From: Cololabis saira
Taxonomy: Eukaryota; Chordata; Actinopteri; Beloniformes; Belonidae
Length of the DNA stretch: 64,000 nucleotides
Reading direction: 5' to 3'
Assembly (NCBI RefSeq): GCF_033807715.1
Contig: NC_084609.1
Coordinates: 33,809,350 to 33,873,349 of the forward strand
Positions within the stretch are counted from its first letter, which is position 1. Each line of letters begins with the position of its first letter. Shown one piece after another: positions 22,226-34,594 of the stretch. Under the pieces are notes generated by a model that did not search any database, was not told where the DNA came from, and saw only the letters and a program-made list of their open reading frames with translations. The position numbers and the translations under genes were made by a program.

Positions 22226-22873
22226 GGTCAGTGTATCTTTTGGTCATTGGATTTTTCCATCATGAGTGGGAATCAAAAAACAAAAAACGATTGGTTTATT
22301 TGATTTTCCTTTTAAAACAAAAACAAATATTGAATTACACTGCATTTTTTCTTTTTTTGTGTTAATATGATTTAACAAAGATTCAAAATACGCTTTTATT
22401 TTCGTTTTCTATTTCATATAAGAAAAAATGAAATCACTAGTCAACAGGAACGAAAAAACGAACCAAAAACAACCGTTTATTCATATTTGTGCACCGGAAG
22501 CTGGCATTTACAAAGCAAGCGCGCGAATGAGCTGTTCTTTACCAACCAAGAGCGCAGTTGAGGCAGTTATGCCATCTTTAATTGATTAGAAAAAAAAAAT
22601 CAGTGTTACAACTTTTCTTTTCACTACTATTAGGCTACGAACATGACATGTCCTTTTGACGAGGATCCAATTGATGGATCCTCGTCAGGTGGAGCATTAA
22701 TCCACAGAGAATTTAATATAGTCTTACGTTGAGAGCTGATCATTAGACCACGCATAGGCCTAGATGTATTATCATATTTAGTAAAAATCTACTTTAAATT
22801 ATGTAATTGATTACAATCACTTCTTGTGAGTAAATACTTTTGTTTGGACTTTTAAACGTCTGTAGGCTCTGCT

Positions 22874-22928
<55 letters not shown>

Positions 22929-24318
22929 ACTTCCTTAACTCAGACGTCGTTGTGCATTTATAAAATTATTCATAGCCTAATATAGCCTATTATATTATCT
23001 TATAAGCTATTAGGGCCTGTATATTTCGTTGTCTGTGTTGTTTTTATCTGTGCTTTTTAAAAAATCTGTTTTTGTGCCTTGCAAACTTAGAAAAGTTCTA
23101 TGACAATAGAGTTTATTATTTTCATTTTATCACCATCTAGTCATTTTGTGGGTAAAAAAGCCTAAGTTGATTTTATTTTACCTTTTGGTCTAATAGATGT
23201 ATTATTATTGTTGTTGCTGTTGTTCTTTATTTTGTATGGATAGATATTTATCTCTGCGTTTTTCCTGTGATTGTTTCTTGTTTCAAGTGGTAATTGATGC
23301 GCGCTGCGTGACCGTTTACTATTTAGGCCACTCGGTGTCAGACCTGAGCCAGAATTTATGAATGAAGATTGAATGACACAATGAGTGATGTGTTTTTCCA
23401 CCTACATGAACTGTCTGACAGTTAACCTGATGAAGGTCCCAGCCTACCCAAACGTAACAATTATAGCACGACCTTCGGCATAATGGACTGTCGGCATATT
23501 GTAGCCTATTCTAGTTTGTTTTTTTTTATTATTATTTTTCGGTGCTTTTCACAACCCTTCTCCCGGTAGAAACATGGAGGCTGCAGTGGAAATCATGAAT
23601 GACCGTCTTGACATTGTTGTAGCTGCAAATGCATGTAGTTCAAATCCATCAGAAGAGTGAACTTTCACATGATATTGAGATGCTAACATGCAGCAGCCTG
23701 TGGTAAAGAACATTTTTCTATCTTTTAAGAAGCTCTAGAACTGACGTCAGCCCATTATCCCCACAACAAATGACCACAGTCCCGTTGCTGCTTTGACCTG
23801 GTGTTTACTGTTGCTATGACAACTGTAGCTACATCTGGGGGCGTAATGTCAGTAAATACGAGTAAAATACATGCCTCGCGTATAGTGTGAATGCACCGCA
23901 GAAAACACAGGGGGGGGAATAGTAGCCTAGAGTGGCTGGCTCGAGTGGGACGGGGTGGTACAGAACAACTTCCCCTGGAGAGAATTGTCACAGGAATGCC
24001 TGTCAAATATCCAGAACTAAGTTCACTCGGTTGTAAATGCCAGCTTCCGGTGCACGAATATGAATAAACGGTTGTTTTTGGTTCGTTTTTTCGTTCCTGT
24101 TGACTAGTGATTTCATTTTTCTTATATGAAATAGAAAACGAAAATAAAAGCGTATTTTGAATCTTTGTTAAATCATATTAACACAGAAAAAGAAAAAATG
24201 CAGTGTAATTCAATATTTGTTTTTTGTTTTAAAAGGAAAATCAAATAAACCAATCGTTTTTTGTTTTTTGATTCCCACTCATGATGGAAAAATCCAATGA
24301 CCAAAAGATACACTGACC
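22226..24318. mobile_element. 2.1-kb DNA element with about 290-bp terminal inverted repeats
   Basis: The left end GGTCAGTGTATCTTTTGGTC is mirrored by GACCAAAAGATACACTGACC at the right. The inverted match extends inward about 290 bp on each side (22226-22514 and 24031-24318), ending at CTGGCATTTACAA and its complement. Flanks carry the direct duplication GTCCTC (22220-22225 and 24319-24324). The interior holds a TC microsatellite (22878-22926) and no transposase frame. A truncated relative of the terminus is at about 32363. A 6-bp duplication does not fit hAT (8), Harbinger (3) or Tc1 (2), so the superfamily is open. Confidence 0.75.
22878..22926. repeat. (TC)n microsatellite
   Basis: About 24 uninterrupted TC dinucleotides inside the long-inverted-repeat element. 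Confidence 0.98.
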
Positions 24319-24697
24319 GTCCTCTGGCCCATTTTTCCATTTTGTATTATTGATCTGAGCTTCAATTTCAAAGTATAAAAAACAAGCTCTTCTTTCTTTT
24401 TTGGTATCTGATGCAAAGACAAATAACAAAATAACCTGTCACTTTTTGATTGTCAATTGAAGGTGGAAAGAACACCAAACTTGTTGCAAGTTGTACTGGC
24501 CTATGGTGTACACAATTAATATTTAACAATTCATGTTTTTATGACATGTTCGTATAAAATGAACACCAGTTTGTAGATCTGGATGTTTGTCCCTAAGCTG
24601 GTAAAACAAAGATATGAGGTGTTTTGCATCATAGTTTCAACTGTTACTTTAACAGTGTTTCAAGGTCACTTTTTCTTTTCTTTTTTTTACCCCTCAG

Positions 24698-24816
24698 GAT
24701 ATGGTGCGATGACAGACGGCAACACAACATTCATCAATGCCTCAGCCTGCACTGTTAACTTCCTCCCCATGAACCCACCAATTGTCTTTGACCTTCCAAA
24801 TCCCAGGACCACATGA
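24698..24816 (+). CDS. mpped1: mpped1-like terminal coding exon
   Basis: Preceded by a pyrimidine tract and CCCCTCAG. It encodes YGAMTDGNTTFINASACTVN then FLPMNPPIVFDLPNPRTT and stop TGA (24814-24816). The first two bases complete the glycine codon split from exon B, so the joined C-terminus reads FGHIHEGYG...PNPRTT, the usual end of MPPED proteins. VFDLPNP is closer to MPPED2 (IFDLPNP) than to mammalian MPPED1, but the rest favours MPPED1. The 3' UTR begins at 24817. Its poly(A) site could not be fixed because the AATAAA motifs seen up to about 26.6 kb lie in repeats. Confidence 0.92.
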
Positions 24817-25029
24817 CTAGAAGACTCTGGCTTCCAAGCCCCGACCACCAGTCAGAGGAAATGAGTCAATAGAGGGTTGAGGAGAAAAGGCAGGGCAGAC
24901 GGAATTGTAAATATTAAACAGGTGTTTCAGAATTGCACTACTCCGTCAAAAATGTTGTTTATGGAAGTTATCTGGTGGCCAATGAGACCGTCTTCAGATT
25001 ATTAGCGTTTATTCATGTCCCATCATTTC
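24817..25029 (+). other. mpped1-like proximal 3' UTR
   Basis: Non-repetitive sequence immediately after the stop codon, inferred to be 3' UTR by position. No regulatory motif was identified. Confidence 0.6.
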
Positions 25030-25031
25030 TA

Positions 25032-25398
25032 CAGGACTGTCTCAGAAAATTTGAATATTGTGATAAAGTTCTTTATTTTCTGTAATGCAATTAAAAAAAC
25101 AAAAATGTCATACATTCTGGATTCATTACAAATCAACTGAAATATTGCAAGCCTTTTATTATTTTAATATTGCTGATTATGGCTTACAGTTTAAGATTTA
25201 GATTCCCAGAATGTTCTAATTTTTTGAGATAGGATATTTGAGTTTTCTTAAGCTGTAAACCATGATCAGCAATATTAAAATAATAAAAGGCTTGCAATAT
25301 TTCAGTTGATTTGTAATGAATCCAGAATGTATGACATTTTTGCATTACAGAAAATAAAGAACTTTATCACAATATTCTAATTTTCTGAGACAGTCCTG
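25032..25398. mobile_element. Palindromic TA-target MITE (CAGGACTG family), copy 2
   Basis: The same ends as 5162-5526, flanked by TA (25030-25031 and 25399-25400). It probably lies in the 3' UTR or just downstream of mpped1. Confidence 0.88.
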
Positions 25399-25400
25399 TA

Positions 25401-26084
25401 TATATCAATAGTCAAATATTGTCAAAGATGTCGTCTTTAATTTTTTAGCCCTGTGAATATCCACAGTTGTTCCCAGCACCTCTGTTGTGCTTAGAGAGGT
25501 AGATATTGTCTGGCTTGTAAAAGTCTGTCAGAGTTTAAAAGCAGACAAATTGACTTGTGGAGAGACACTTCTCTAAGAGGACAACAAAACTTTTTTGTGT
25601 GTCTGTACTGCATTGACAATCTGGTGCCACCCTCAGAGATACAAAGGAGCTTTTACATGTCACTTAAATTAGCTAAGCGATCACTCAGAAAATGAAAAGC
25701 AGTTTGGCAGGAGGATGCCACACCACTCTTCAAACTGTTCAACATTAATTCCTCATTTTCTTTCCCACATCTTCCTGTCCCATGCTGTGTAAGGCACACT
25801 GGAGTGTGATGTTTTTCTCCCAGCATGTCTTGATTAATGTGAAGACAGTGTGAGGTCTCTGCCACCGGGTGAATGTATGTTTGGATATAAGATATGTAGA
25901 TACCACTTGTCAGGGAGTCATTACAGCTCTTTACCATCTGGTGTGAAGAGAGAGAAGTATGTCTCACCTCCATGTAGACTTTTCAGTCTTCTCTGTCCTT
26001 CATGACTATTCTCCATTTCCATTTTTATTTATTATAAATATCTCATCGCTATAATTTTTGTCCATCGTTCCTGTAGTTTCTTGT
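25401..26084. other. Unassigned intergenic stretch
   Basis: No gene or repeat family was assigned. A minus-strand frame of 106 codons (25653-25973) has no recognisable domain. Confidence 0.5.
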
Positions 26085-26575
26085 GCTGGCCCCCCTTTTT
26101 TCTCTTTTGTGCATGTTTGCAGGCCGGAGCCTCGGGAGCTGCGTTCTGGCCTGCGATCCCGGTCCCACCCCCGGTCATCCCGTTGCTGCTTCCACCTGCC
26201 TGCGCCCCCCCCCCCACCCCCCTCTGGTCATCCCGTTGCTGCTTCCACTTGCCTGCGACCCTGTCCCCCCCCATCCCTGGTCATCCCGTTGCTGCCTCCA
26301 CATGCCTGCGGTCCCCCCTCCTACCCCCTCTCCCTCTGGTCATCCCGCTGCTGCTTCCACATGCCTGCTGTGTGCTGCTCTTCCCTCCTAAAGGGGAGTT
26401 TTTCTTGCCACTGTTTGGCTTAAGGTTTTTCTCCCACTAGGGGAGTTTTTACCTGCCATTGTTTATGTAATAATTGCTCGGGGGTTTATGTTCATGTTCT
26501 GGTCTCTGGAAAGCGTCTAGAGACAACATCTGTTGTATTAGACGCTATATAAATAAAATTGAATTGAATTGAATG
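26085..26575 (+). mobile_element. L2 LINE 3' UTR, copy 3
   Basis: The plus-oriented counterpart of 2709-3430: GGCCGGAGCCTCGGGAGCTG, a tandem array with TCTGGTCATCCCGTTGCTGC (four units, 26165-26370), CTAAAGGGGAGTTTTTCTTG, AAAGCGTCTAGAGACAACAT and the ATAAAATTGAATTGAATTG tail. No coding part. Confidence 0.85.
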
Positions 26576-26579
26576 ACTA

Positions 26580-28060
26580 GATTTGCTAGCTAAAGCTGGA
26601 AGTGAATGTCTCCAAGACCTGCCATGAAGAAGAAGTGACATGAAACCCAAAGGTGCTACATGCTAATGACGCATCTCAACGGATATTCTAACGAAAAGCT
26701 GGAAGCAGTTGTAGATGTTTAAGAATACTAGATCATGTTTTTTTTCTGTGAGCACTGGACCTGTTGTTTTCCAAGAGTTAAAAAAAAAGCTGTAACTTCA
26801 TGTAATGTAACAAGTGTTTGTAACTGTTCTTTGTCAAAGTAAAAAAGAAGTTTAGCAGTATCCTTTAAAATTCTCAAGCTGTTGCTATTATTTAAAATAG
26901 AAAAGAAAAGAAAAACTTGTTAGTTGTTACTGTATATTTCATTTGATCTACTTCTAAGTAATGTACATTCTTACTACTGTGTTTACAATCTTTCTGCTTG
27001 TTTATCAATTCTTTCATCTTCATGATCTATTTTGTATTTTTATAGTGTAGAGATATTAATATTTTATCATCTTTATTTTTTTCTAAGCTCTATTTTATGA
27101 ATGTGGCTATATGAATATGCATTACAAGATCATGTCACACTTTGATCTCCCTGCTCTCCGACATAATATATGAATGTTCCCGCAGGCTGTACTTTTCTTC
27201 TCTTTCACTTTTGTGTCTTCAGCACATTAGGATTTTTTATGAGTTAATGTCTTAATATCTCCATATGGCCAAAACAGAAAAGGCAAAAGATATGTGCGTT
27301 TAAAATCACATATTACTTGAGAGTTAGTTTTTCGCTCATGATGAGTTGACTAAAATACCCGTCTACAGATGCAGACGTCTCATCGGGAGTTGCAGAAATA
27401 GCTTAATTGCAGTGTTTGCCTCAAAACATTGTACAACAAAGTATTACGTTTTGGTTACCATCAATTTTGTCCAGGAAAATTTCATTAGTTTGGTACCGTT
27501 AAACCAAAATTCAAACACAATGTTAATCATTATCCATTTTTACATTTGTTATTTTCAGCTTATTCAGTGACCATTGTGGGTTTTTCTTTCTTTAATGGAA
27601 GGCTACCAGAAACAAAAGGAAAAAAATACATGGCCATCATACAGTTGGATCTCTCTTTAAGGTCATTTAATTGCTTTTGCAAGTTCCAAGATCATTAGAT
27701 GACTGAACAGATGATTACCAGTCATAATGATAATTTTGAGTGTGTTTGTTACTTATTGTCCACTTCATCTCAATATTCTGAATCTCGACTATCTGCTTTT
27801 CTGACTGGAGTAACAGTTGTACTGTATGTTGAAAACCTACAGCACACGTGACAATGGTCATTTTCAAAGAATAATTCTCAAACAACATTTCATGTGTGTG
27901 TGTATTTGTGTGTAACTGAGACGGAAAGAGAAAGACACAGGGATTGCACATCTAGGTTAGTATTACTGATTTGAATGTAGCCAGTGCAAGGTTCATGCAG
28001 TTCTATAGAGAGAGCTTATACTCAACAGCCACTTGCTTAACTCTGGTATACCTTATGAAA
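26580..28060. other. Unassigned intergenic stretch
   Basis: A/T-rich sequence without recognisable exons or repeat families, possibly including distal mpped1 3' UTR. Confidence 0.5.
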
Positions 28061-28061
28061 G

Positions 28062-28069
28062 TGTGTGTG

Positions 28070-28108
<39 letters not shown>

Positions 28109-28132
28109 TTGCGTGCGTGCATGTGTGTGTGT
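28062..28132. repeat. (GTGC)n / (GT)n microsatellite
   Basis: A GCGTGCGTGC tract with GT repeats at both ends, about 30 bp upstream of a MITE. Confidence 0.95.
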
Positions 28133-28161
28133 GTATTACTTTATTAACCTTGCCAGTTATA

Positions 28162-28528
28162 CAGGACTGTCTCAGAAAATTGGAATATTGTGATAAAGTT
28201 CTTTATTTTCTGTTATGCAATTAAAAAAACAAAAATGTCATACATTCTGGATTCATTACAAATCAACTGAAATATTGCAAGCCTTTTATTATTTTAATAT
28301 TGCTGATTATGGCTTACAGTTTAAGATTAAGATTCCCAGAATATTCTAATTTTTTGAGATAGGATATTTGAGTTTTCTTAAGCTGTAAACCATGATCAGC
28401 AATATTAAAATAATAAAAGGCTTGCAATATTTCAGTTGATTTGTAATGAATCCAGAATGTATGACATTTTTGCATTACAGAAAATAAAGGACTGTATCAC
28501 AATATTCTAATTTTCTGAGACAGTCCTG
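28162..28528. mobile_element. Palindromic TA-target MITE (CAGGACTG family), copy 3
   Basis: Ends as in 5162-5526; TA at 28160-28161 and 28529-28530. Nearly identical to copy 2. Confidence 0.88.
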
Positions 28529-28530
28529 TA

Positions 28531-29935
28531 GCTAATCAAGTGGCTGGTGAGTTTATGTCCGTGAGGGTAAGACTATAAAAGAGGAGATCTTGGCCTCATC
28601 ATTTAAGACTCATCTTATTAACTTATCTTATATCAAAAGGACCTAATTAGAATAGATTTTTCTAAAATGGTTGATTGCAATTGTGTTATCATATTACTTG
28701 CAGTTAAAAATGTAAAACTTTTACAGCACTTTATGATGTAAATTTATTGAAATGCTGTATGTTTGTTTCAACTCTAATTGTAGTCCTTACTTAGATGTCG
28801 TCTGCCTTTGATTCTCTTTTGTTTTAGTAGCTGTGTTATGTGCTTCCTGTTTTATCCAAGAAAAAAAGGAATATTGTTACTTGGTTCCTTTTTTGAAGCA
28901 TGTTGAAAAGAGCTGATAACTTCTGCTGTTCAGACAATCTGCATATAAAGCGGTTTATTCTAAAATTCTCAACGGGCAGAATGCCTAAACTTAGCTATAG
29001 CTAAATTTGAAAGCAAAGCAGTCTAACTAAATAAAAAGAAATTAACTTGTTTCCTTGAAGAAATTTTTATTTACTGGATCTTTTATATATATATATAATA
29101 TATATATTTCTACAATAATGGAAGTTTATGAACATTTTTTTATTGATGTCAAGCATTATGGAATGAGTGTTCATACGCGGCTATATTTTTGCCATTGTTG
29201 TTGGGGAGTTTTTCCATGTCTTTTTACTGTACATTATTAAATTAAGATCAAAATGATCCAGTATGCATCTCTGTAATGTAGAAAAAAAAAAAGCTTAAAA
29301 AATAAACCTGCTGGCTAAGTGATTATTCAGCAATCAAATAAATTGTATCTATGACCAGATCATGTTTCCTGACTTCCATATTAATTCTTCTATTTTTAAT
29401 CTTCTCTTTTTTGGGGGGGTCTGAAAGTAAGAATTATTAGGCAGCAAAAAAAGCCTTGCTCATTCATGTTCTTGCCTTTGTTCCGCTGAAATGTCTGTCT
29501 CATTATAGAGCTCAGAGCAGCAAGTTCATTTCCAGTAGCTAAACCCTCACTGTGCTCTGTCTCCTATGTTGTTATGCTCGTCTTCCACATCTCTGCACAT
29601 TCTAATGAGATCCCTCATTCAAATAATTACATTAGTAATCCCAAGGAGGGTAATTTATTCGTAGACAGCTTTTTACTTTGCCATTAATACAACCAGCTTT
29701 TATATGCTCTGCCTTCATCTCCCTTCCTCTCTTTTCTTTGTTCCTTTGCCACTCCAGGTAAAAAAAAAATTCTTTGCCAATTTTGATAATCCTTTCCTCA
29801 TTTCCATCTGTCCTTATTTTTTTTTTTGGCTTCCTTAAATTATGATTCCAAGATACATTTTTATTCCACACTGAGTGCTAGTGCATGTATCTTGCTGCAC
29901 CAGCATTTTGAAAGTCCTCTCTTTCCTCTCCTTCG
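28531..29935. other. Unassigned intergenic stretch
   Basis: No exon recognised. A poly-A-adjacent AATAAA at about 29301 is not clearly linked to a gene. Confidence 0.5.
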
Positions 29936-29939
29936 CATT

Positions 29940-30113
29940 CATTCACACTTCACGAGTCAACCCCTGGGATGGGCTCCAGCAGACCCCTGGGACCCCGCAC
30001 AGGATAGAACGGGTATAGAGGATGGATGGATGGATGGATGGATGGATGGATGGATGGATGGATGGATGGATGGATGGATGGATGGATGGATGGATGGATG
30101 GATGGATGGACAA
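29940..30113 (+). mobile_element. LINE 3' end with (GGAT)n tail
   Basis: CTGGGATGGGCTCCAGCAGA, CCCCGCACAGGATAGAACGG and GTATAGAGGATGG precede about 22 GGAT units (30022-30111). This is the usual 3' end of a widespread fish LINE family. It is 5'-truncated with no coding sequence. Confidence 0.7.
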
Positions 30114-30138
30114 TCCTAAATCAAGTAACCTGTCAGTA

Positions 30139-30510
30139 CAACCTGATCTCACAAAAATCCGTGAAATGACCACGACCTCTCACCACTATTTTCCGTGGTA
30201 TATACACGGAAAGTGGTATAATTCCGTGTGAGTACCCCAGATATGGTACCATGCAAAATCAATGGGATTGTTGTCGTGATATATACACGGATTATGACAT
30301 TATTATTATTTATATATTATTCTTTGGTATAGTGGCTAAATTATGAGTTTTTGTCGCGCAAGGTACTGTTTGTTACTGTCAGTTTGTAAAAGCATGTTTT
30401 TAGCAGTGTTTTAATGAGGTTTTAATGGGAGCACCACAGATATAGTACTATGCGAAGTCAATGGGATCCTTTATAATGGGCATTTCACAGATTTTTATGA
30501 GATCAGGTTG
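30139..30510. mobile_element. hAT-like MITE with 8-bp duplication
   Basis: Ends CAACCTGATCTCACAAAAAT and the inverse TTTTATGAGATCAGGTTG, flanked by the perfect direct repeat TGTCAGTA (30131-30138 and 30511-30518). The interior repeats short motifs (CCGTG...ATATACACGG; AGTCAATGGGAT) and has no coding capacity. Confidence 0.85.
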
Positions 30511-31099
30511 TGTCAGTAATATTTTTTACATTATTAATTGCTTAAATGATGATCAAAGAAGCATTAGATGAACATATTGTAGGCATTTCAATGGAATTTG
30601 CTTAGACCAATATTTTTACCAATATATTTACATCTGCATTCATTTGGTAAAATCAAAAGAATGTACAGTACAGTCTTTCTCAGTTGTGCTTTTTCTTTTT
30701 GTGGCTGCACTTCTAAAATAAGTGTCAAATCAGGGCTGTGAATGACTCAGCCCCTGATGTTGACTCTAGACTAGTGGAGAACCAGAAAATGGAGGTAAAT
30801 TGTTAATGTCTGTCCCTGCTTTGCGGTATATGATAATGTTTTTAATAACTGATTATGTCCCGCCTCCCTGTTGTAGATTGACATGGTTCGTTTCCGAATT
30901 GCAACTGCAAAAAAAGTCCAACTTAGAAAGACTGTTTAAATCAGAGATGGTTTTATAGCTGATAGTGAGAAAGAAAAGTTTAACTGAGAAAGCTGATTAC
31001 ACTCTCGGCTAGATATTTTTCGGATACAGATTCTTGGTTTTGGTTGTCAGACTTTGGGTTTTTATCCACAGTGCATTTGGCATTGAACTGAGGCCATAT

Positions 31100-31589
31100 T
31101 CCAGTTGCAGACAGACTCAAATGGCTCCTCGAGGCCTCCAGAAGAAGAGAACTTGCCAAGTATGAACTACCAAGTCCAAACTTGGCGTACATTCTGGAGC
31201 TCCCTCTTAAAGAGTTACAGGCTCTGCGTGAATCTCAGGTGGAGGCGCTGGCAGCGGAGAACACCCGCCTGAAGGAGACAGTGAATTCCCTTATGGATGA
31301 AATGAACCGTCTCAATAAAAAGACAATAAAACCATCAAGCCGACTGTCATCCACCTGCATGCCCGGAGTATGAGAGGCAATTTGGTATTTTCAGGAATCC
31401 CAGAGCAGGCGGAGGAGGACCCAGAAAATACAGTTAAAACACTTATTAAAATACATATTAAACTTCTGGAAGAATTGGTAGAAAACATCACGTTTCATTG
31501 AGTTGATCACCTGGGAGGGAGAAGACCAGATGGCCAGAGACCAAGACCAATCGTGGCCAAGTTTGAACACTTCTTAGCAGAAGGAGCAG
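31100..31589 (+). pseudogene. L1-type LINE ORF1 fragment
   Basis: Plus-strand reading shows a coiled-coil segment (LPLKELQALRESQVEALAAE, NTRLKETVNSLMDEMNRL; 31190-31320), then after a frame change RGNLVFSGIPEQAEEDPENT and, past a stop, LGGRRPDG with PRPIVAKFEHF. This is the order of an L1 ORF1 protein (coiled coil, then RNA-recognition-like domain), a nucleic-acid chaperone of the LINE ribonucleoprotein. Coding is cut at 31589 by the Harbinger insertion next to CAG. Confidence 0.8.
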
Positions 31590-32361
<772 letters not shown>

Positions 32362-32362
32362 T

Positions 32363-32520
32363 GTGTATGTTTTGGTCATTGGATTTTCCATTCAGAGGTG
32401 AAAATTAAAAAAAAATAAACAAATGTTAATTCGATTGTCTTTTTAAATTTATTCAACAAAAAATATCAAATATCAAACATGTATCCTTCTATTGTTATAA
32501 TGTAATTAATGAAAATTTGA
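32363..32520. mobile_element. Fragment related to the 22226 long-TIR element
   Basis: GTTTTGGTCATTGGATTTTC followed by an A-rich region parallels the left arm of 22226-22514. Only one end is visible. Degraded. Confidence 0.45.
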
Positions 32521-32612
32521 ATGGCTTGATTTTGGTTTTATACTCTGCGGAACAAAAAATTAATCAACTAAAAATACAAAAACAAATTAAAGCGTTGAGC
32601 GTTAAAAAAGGG

Positions 32613-32683
32613 TTTACTGGAGCAGGGAAACATCAGAAATATGCAGGACAGCGGCTCTCGAGGACCTGGAGTGAGGACCACTG
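32613..32683. mobile_element. Right half of hAT MITE (GTGGTCCTC family)
   Basis: Matches the right side of 35140-35363, from GGAGCAGGGAAACATCAG to GTGAGGACCACTG, truncated on the left and abutting an L2 tail. Confidence 0.7.
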
Positions 32684-32684
32684 C

Positions 32685-32888
32685 ACTTCTTCCCTCCTAA
32701 AGGGGAGTTTTTCTTGCCACTGTTTGGCTTAAGGTTTTTCTCCCACTAGGGGAGTTTTTACCTGCCATTGTTTATGTAATAACTGCTCGGGGGTTCATGT
32801 TCTGGGTCTCTGGAAAGCGTCTAGAGACAACTCTGTTGTATTAGACGCTATATAAATAAAATTGAATTGAATTGAATTGAATTGAATT
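32685..32888 (+). mobile_element. L2 LINE 3' tail, copy 4
   Basis: CTAAAGGGGAGTTTTTCTTG through AAAGCGTCTAGAGACAACTC to the ATTGAATTGAATTGAATTG tail. Short 5'-truncated insertion. Confidence 0.8.
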
Positions 32889-32889
32889 A

Positions 32890-33410
32890 AAGCATGAGCA
32901 CATGGGGCAGAGTGTGACAATTTGTGTCACACTTATATTGCTCAGTGGTTGGCTATGAAATGACTGCTTGGTTTGTGTATATTAAAAGGAAGATTAATTT
33001 TGCGAGGCATTAAACACAAGTTGCCTTAATTCGTTATCAATATATTAAATTTGACAGCCCTAATAAAAATATTCTTTAAAAAATAATAGTGAAATTATGA
33101 TCAGTTAAATTCCTTGGTAGAATAATAGAGGATATGGGAATGTAGGGCGCACATATTGTCAACAAACCTGTACCAGCGTAACCATTATTCCTTATAGAGG
33201 CGCGTTACGTGCCAGCTAGGACAAGATGACAAAGACTAACTTTAAGGTCAGATTTTGTGCTTGAATGAGACAGAACTAATTGAGTTTCAAAACTTTGGGC
33301 CCTGGAGTCCAATCCACTCCAGAAATGTCACTCAAGTTTTATTTTCGTAATTTTTAAGTGACTCTGGAGGATAGTATGAGACAAGTTCATTTACAAAGAC
33401 TGTAATTGGT
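32890..33410. other. Unassigned intergenic stretch
   Basis: No exon or repeat was recognised between the L2 tail and the BEL/Pao fossil. Confidence 0.5.
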
Positions 33411-33414
33411 TTAA

Positions 33415-33890
33415 GCACTCAGGACTTCGTTCCTAGTTTGACACTATTCCATGGCTGACTTCCTCTGATAGCTGGCATTTTCTGTAGCTCCTTGACTATT
33501 TCAACAACTATTGCTGGCCGATTACCAAATCTGTTTTCTAACACATGAAAAAATGTCTTCCGCGGTATTGTAGGAAGAGAGATGAAGGGATGATCGTCAG
33601 TGTTGGGCTCAAAGGAAGTCCTTTCTCCAGTCCTTTCTCCATCCGATGAACTCCAGTTTGGCACCATAAAACTTGGGGAGTCCAGTCGGCTTCAATCTGA
33701 CCACTGCCATAAGATGAATGGGGTTTGAAGGCAACTGACTGGCTGATAGCTTGATCAGCCATGGTGGAGTTCTCACAATGTTATGTTGACAGATGTCCCA
33801 GTTTACTGGAAAGTTTTTTTCCCTGTCCATTTGTTTAGTCTTTTGCAGGATCCTTGCTTGAAAGGTCCACTGCTTTCTGCCCAAAACGGC
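33415..33890 (-). pseudogene. BEL/Pao-type gag fragment
   Basis: On the minus strand, LPKFYGAKLEFIGWRKDW (near 33625-33700) and, in another frame, FFHVLENRFGNRPAIVVEIV followed by KELQKMPAIRGSQPW (33419-33667). This order and the RFGN..AI..EIV.ELQ.MPA pattern match gag of BEL/Pao LTR retrotransposons of fish. A frameshift separates the two pieces and a stop follows, so it is inactive. No LTRs were found nearby. It lies in the intergenic region on the sult4a1 side. Confidence 0.7.
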
Positions 33891-33899
33891 TTTCTACTC

Positions 33900-34590
33900 A
33901 GCCTTCGCCTTTTTCCAACTTTATTGGTGGGTAAAAAACCTTATACAAACACAAAATGCAACTTTTGACGTTTTGCAAATATTGGCCCAAATTATGCATC
34001 CCAAATACATTGCATGAACCCAAAAACGTTTTAAGTTTTTAAACCACAAATTTAAATCTATGAAGTTATGTTCAAACCCAAATTCATGAAGGTATGTTTA
34101 AACAAATTAAGTAAAATAGTTTTTAGAAATTAAATATGTGTTAACCGTACTGTGGCGTATCACTCCGCCCAATCTAAAACAGACTAATCACTACAGATAA
34201 ACTGACTAGTGTCATTATAGTCCCTGATTTACATCACAATATAAAGAATAGATTTATAAAATAATCAACCCTGAATTACCAAAATAACCTTCTTAACAAA
34301 AATAAATCTCCTCTTACATTTATAAGGTGAGCAAGAATCAATCTTTTTTTATGATTTTTTATTTACTTTTATTTATTTATTTAATTTTAGTTGTTAAATT
34401 TCTGGAAAAGAAAAAAGTCAAATCATACATGAGAGAAACTATTCAGTTTGTAGCAACATTTTTGTACTTGTATGAAACTGAAGATGCATAATGCAAACCT
34501 GACATTTACTTTTAGTTCAGTTTGTGGAAAATGGTTGGCCTGGCTTTCTCTTTAAAACTTAAACAGTTATAAAGCACCTAACCTGGGACT
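33900..34590. other. Unassigned A/T-rich intergenic stretch
   Basis: No gene, RNA or repeat family was recognised. Confidence 0.5.
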
Positions 34591-34594
34591 TGCT

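Larger units (their letters stand above)
20802..24697 (+). other. mpped1-like intron with dispersed repeats
   Basis: GT...AG intron of 3,896 bp. 20925-21190 is a dispersed fish repeat beginning AAAGCTGCAAGCAGCGATGA that contains two copies of a segment of about 75 bp (TCAAAACYAWGTCCGRTGAC plus ACCA). 22226-24318 is a long-inverted-repeat element. No exon was seen. Confidence 0.8.

Noticed and set aside
25653..25973. 106-codon minus-strand frame downstream of mpped1
   Set aside because: No domain or coding bias visible; lies in probable 3' UTR or intergenic sequence.
33415..33890. A host gene with conserved RFGN motif
   Set aside because: The motif order is that of BEL/Pao gag and the frame is shifted and stopped.
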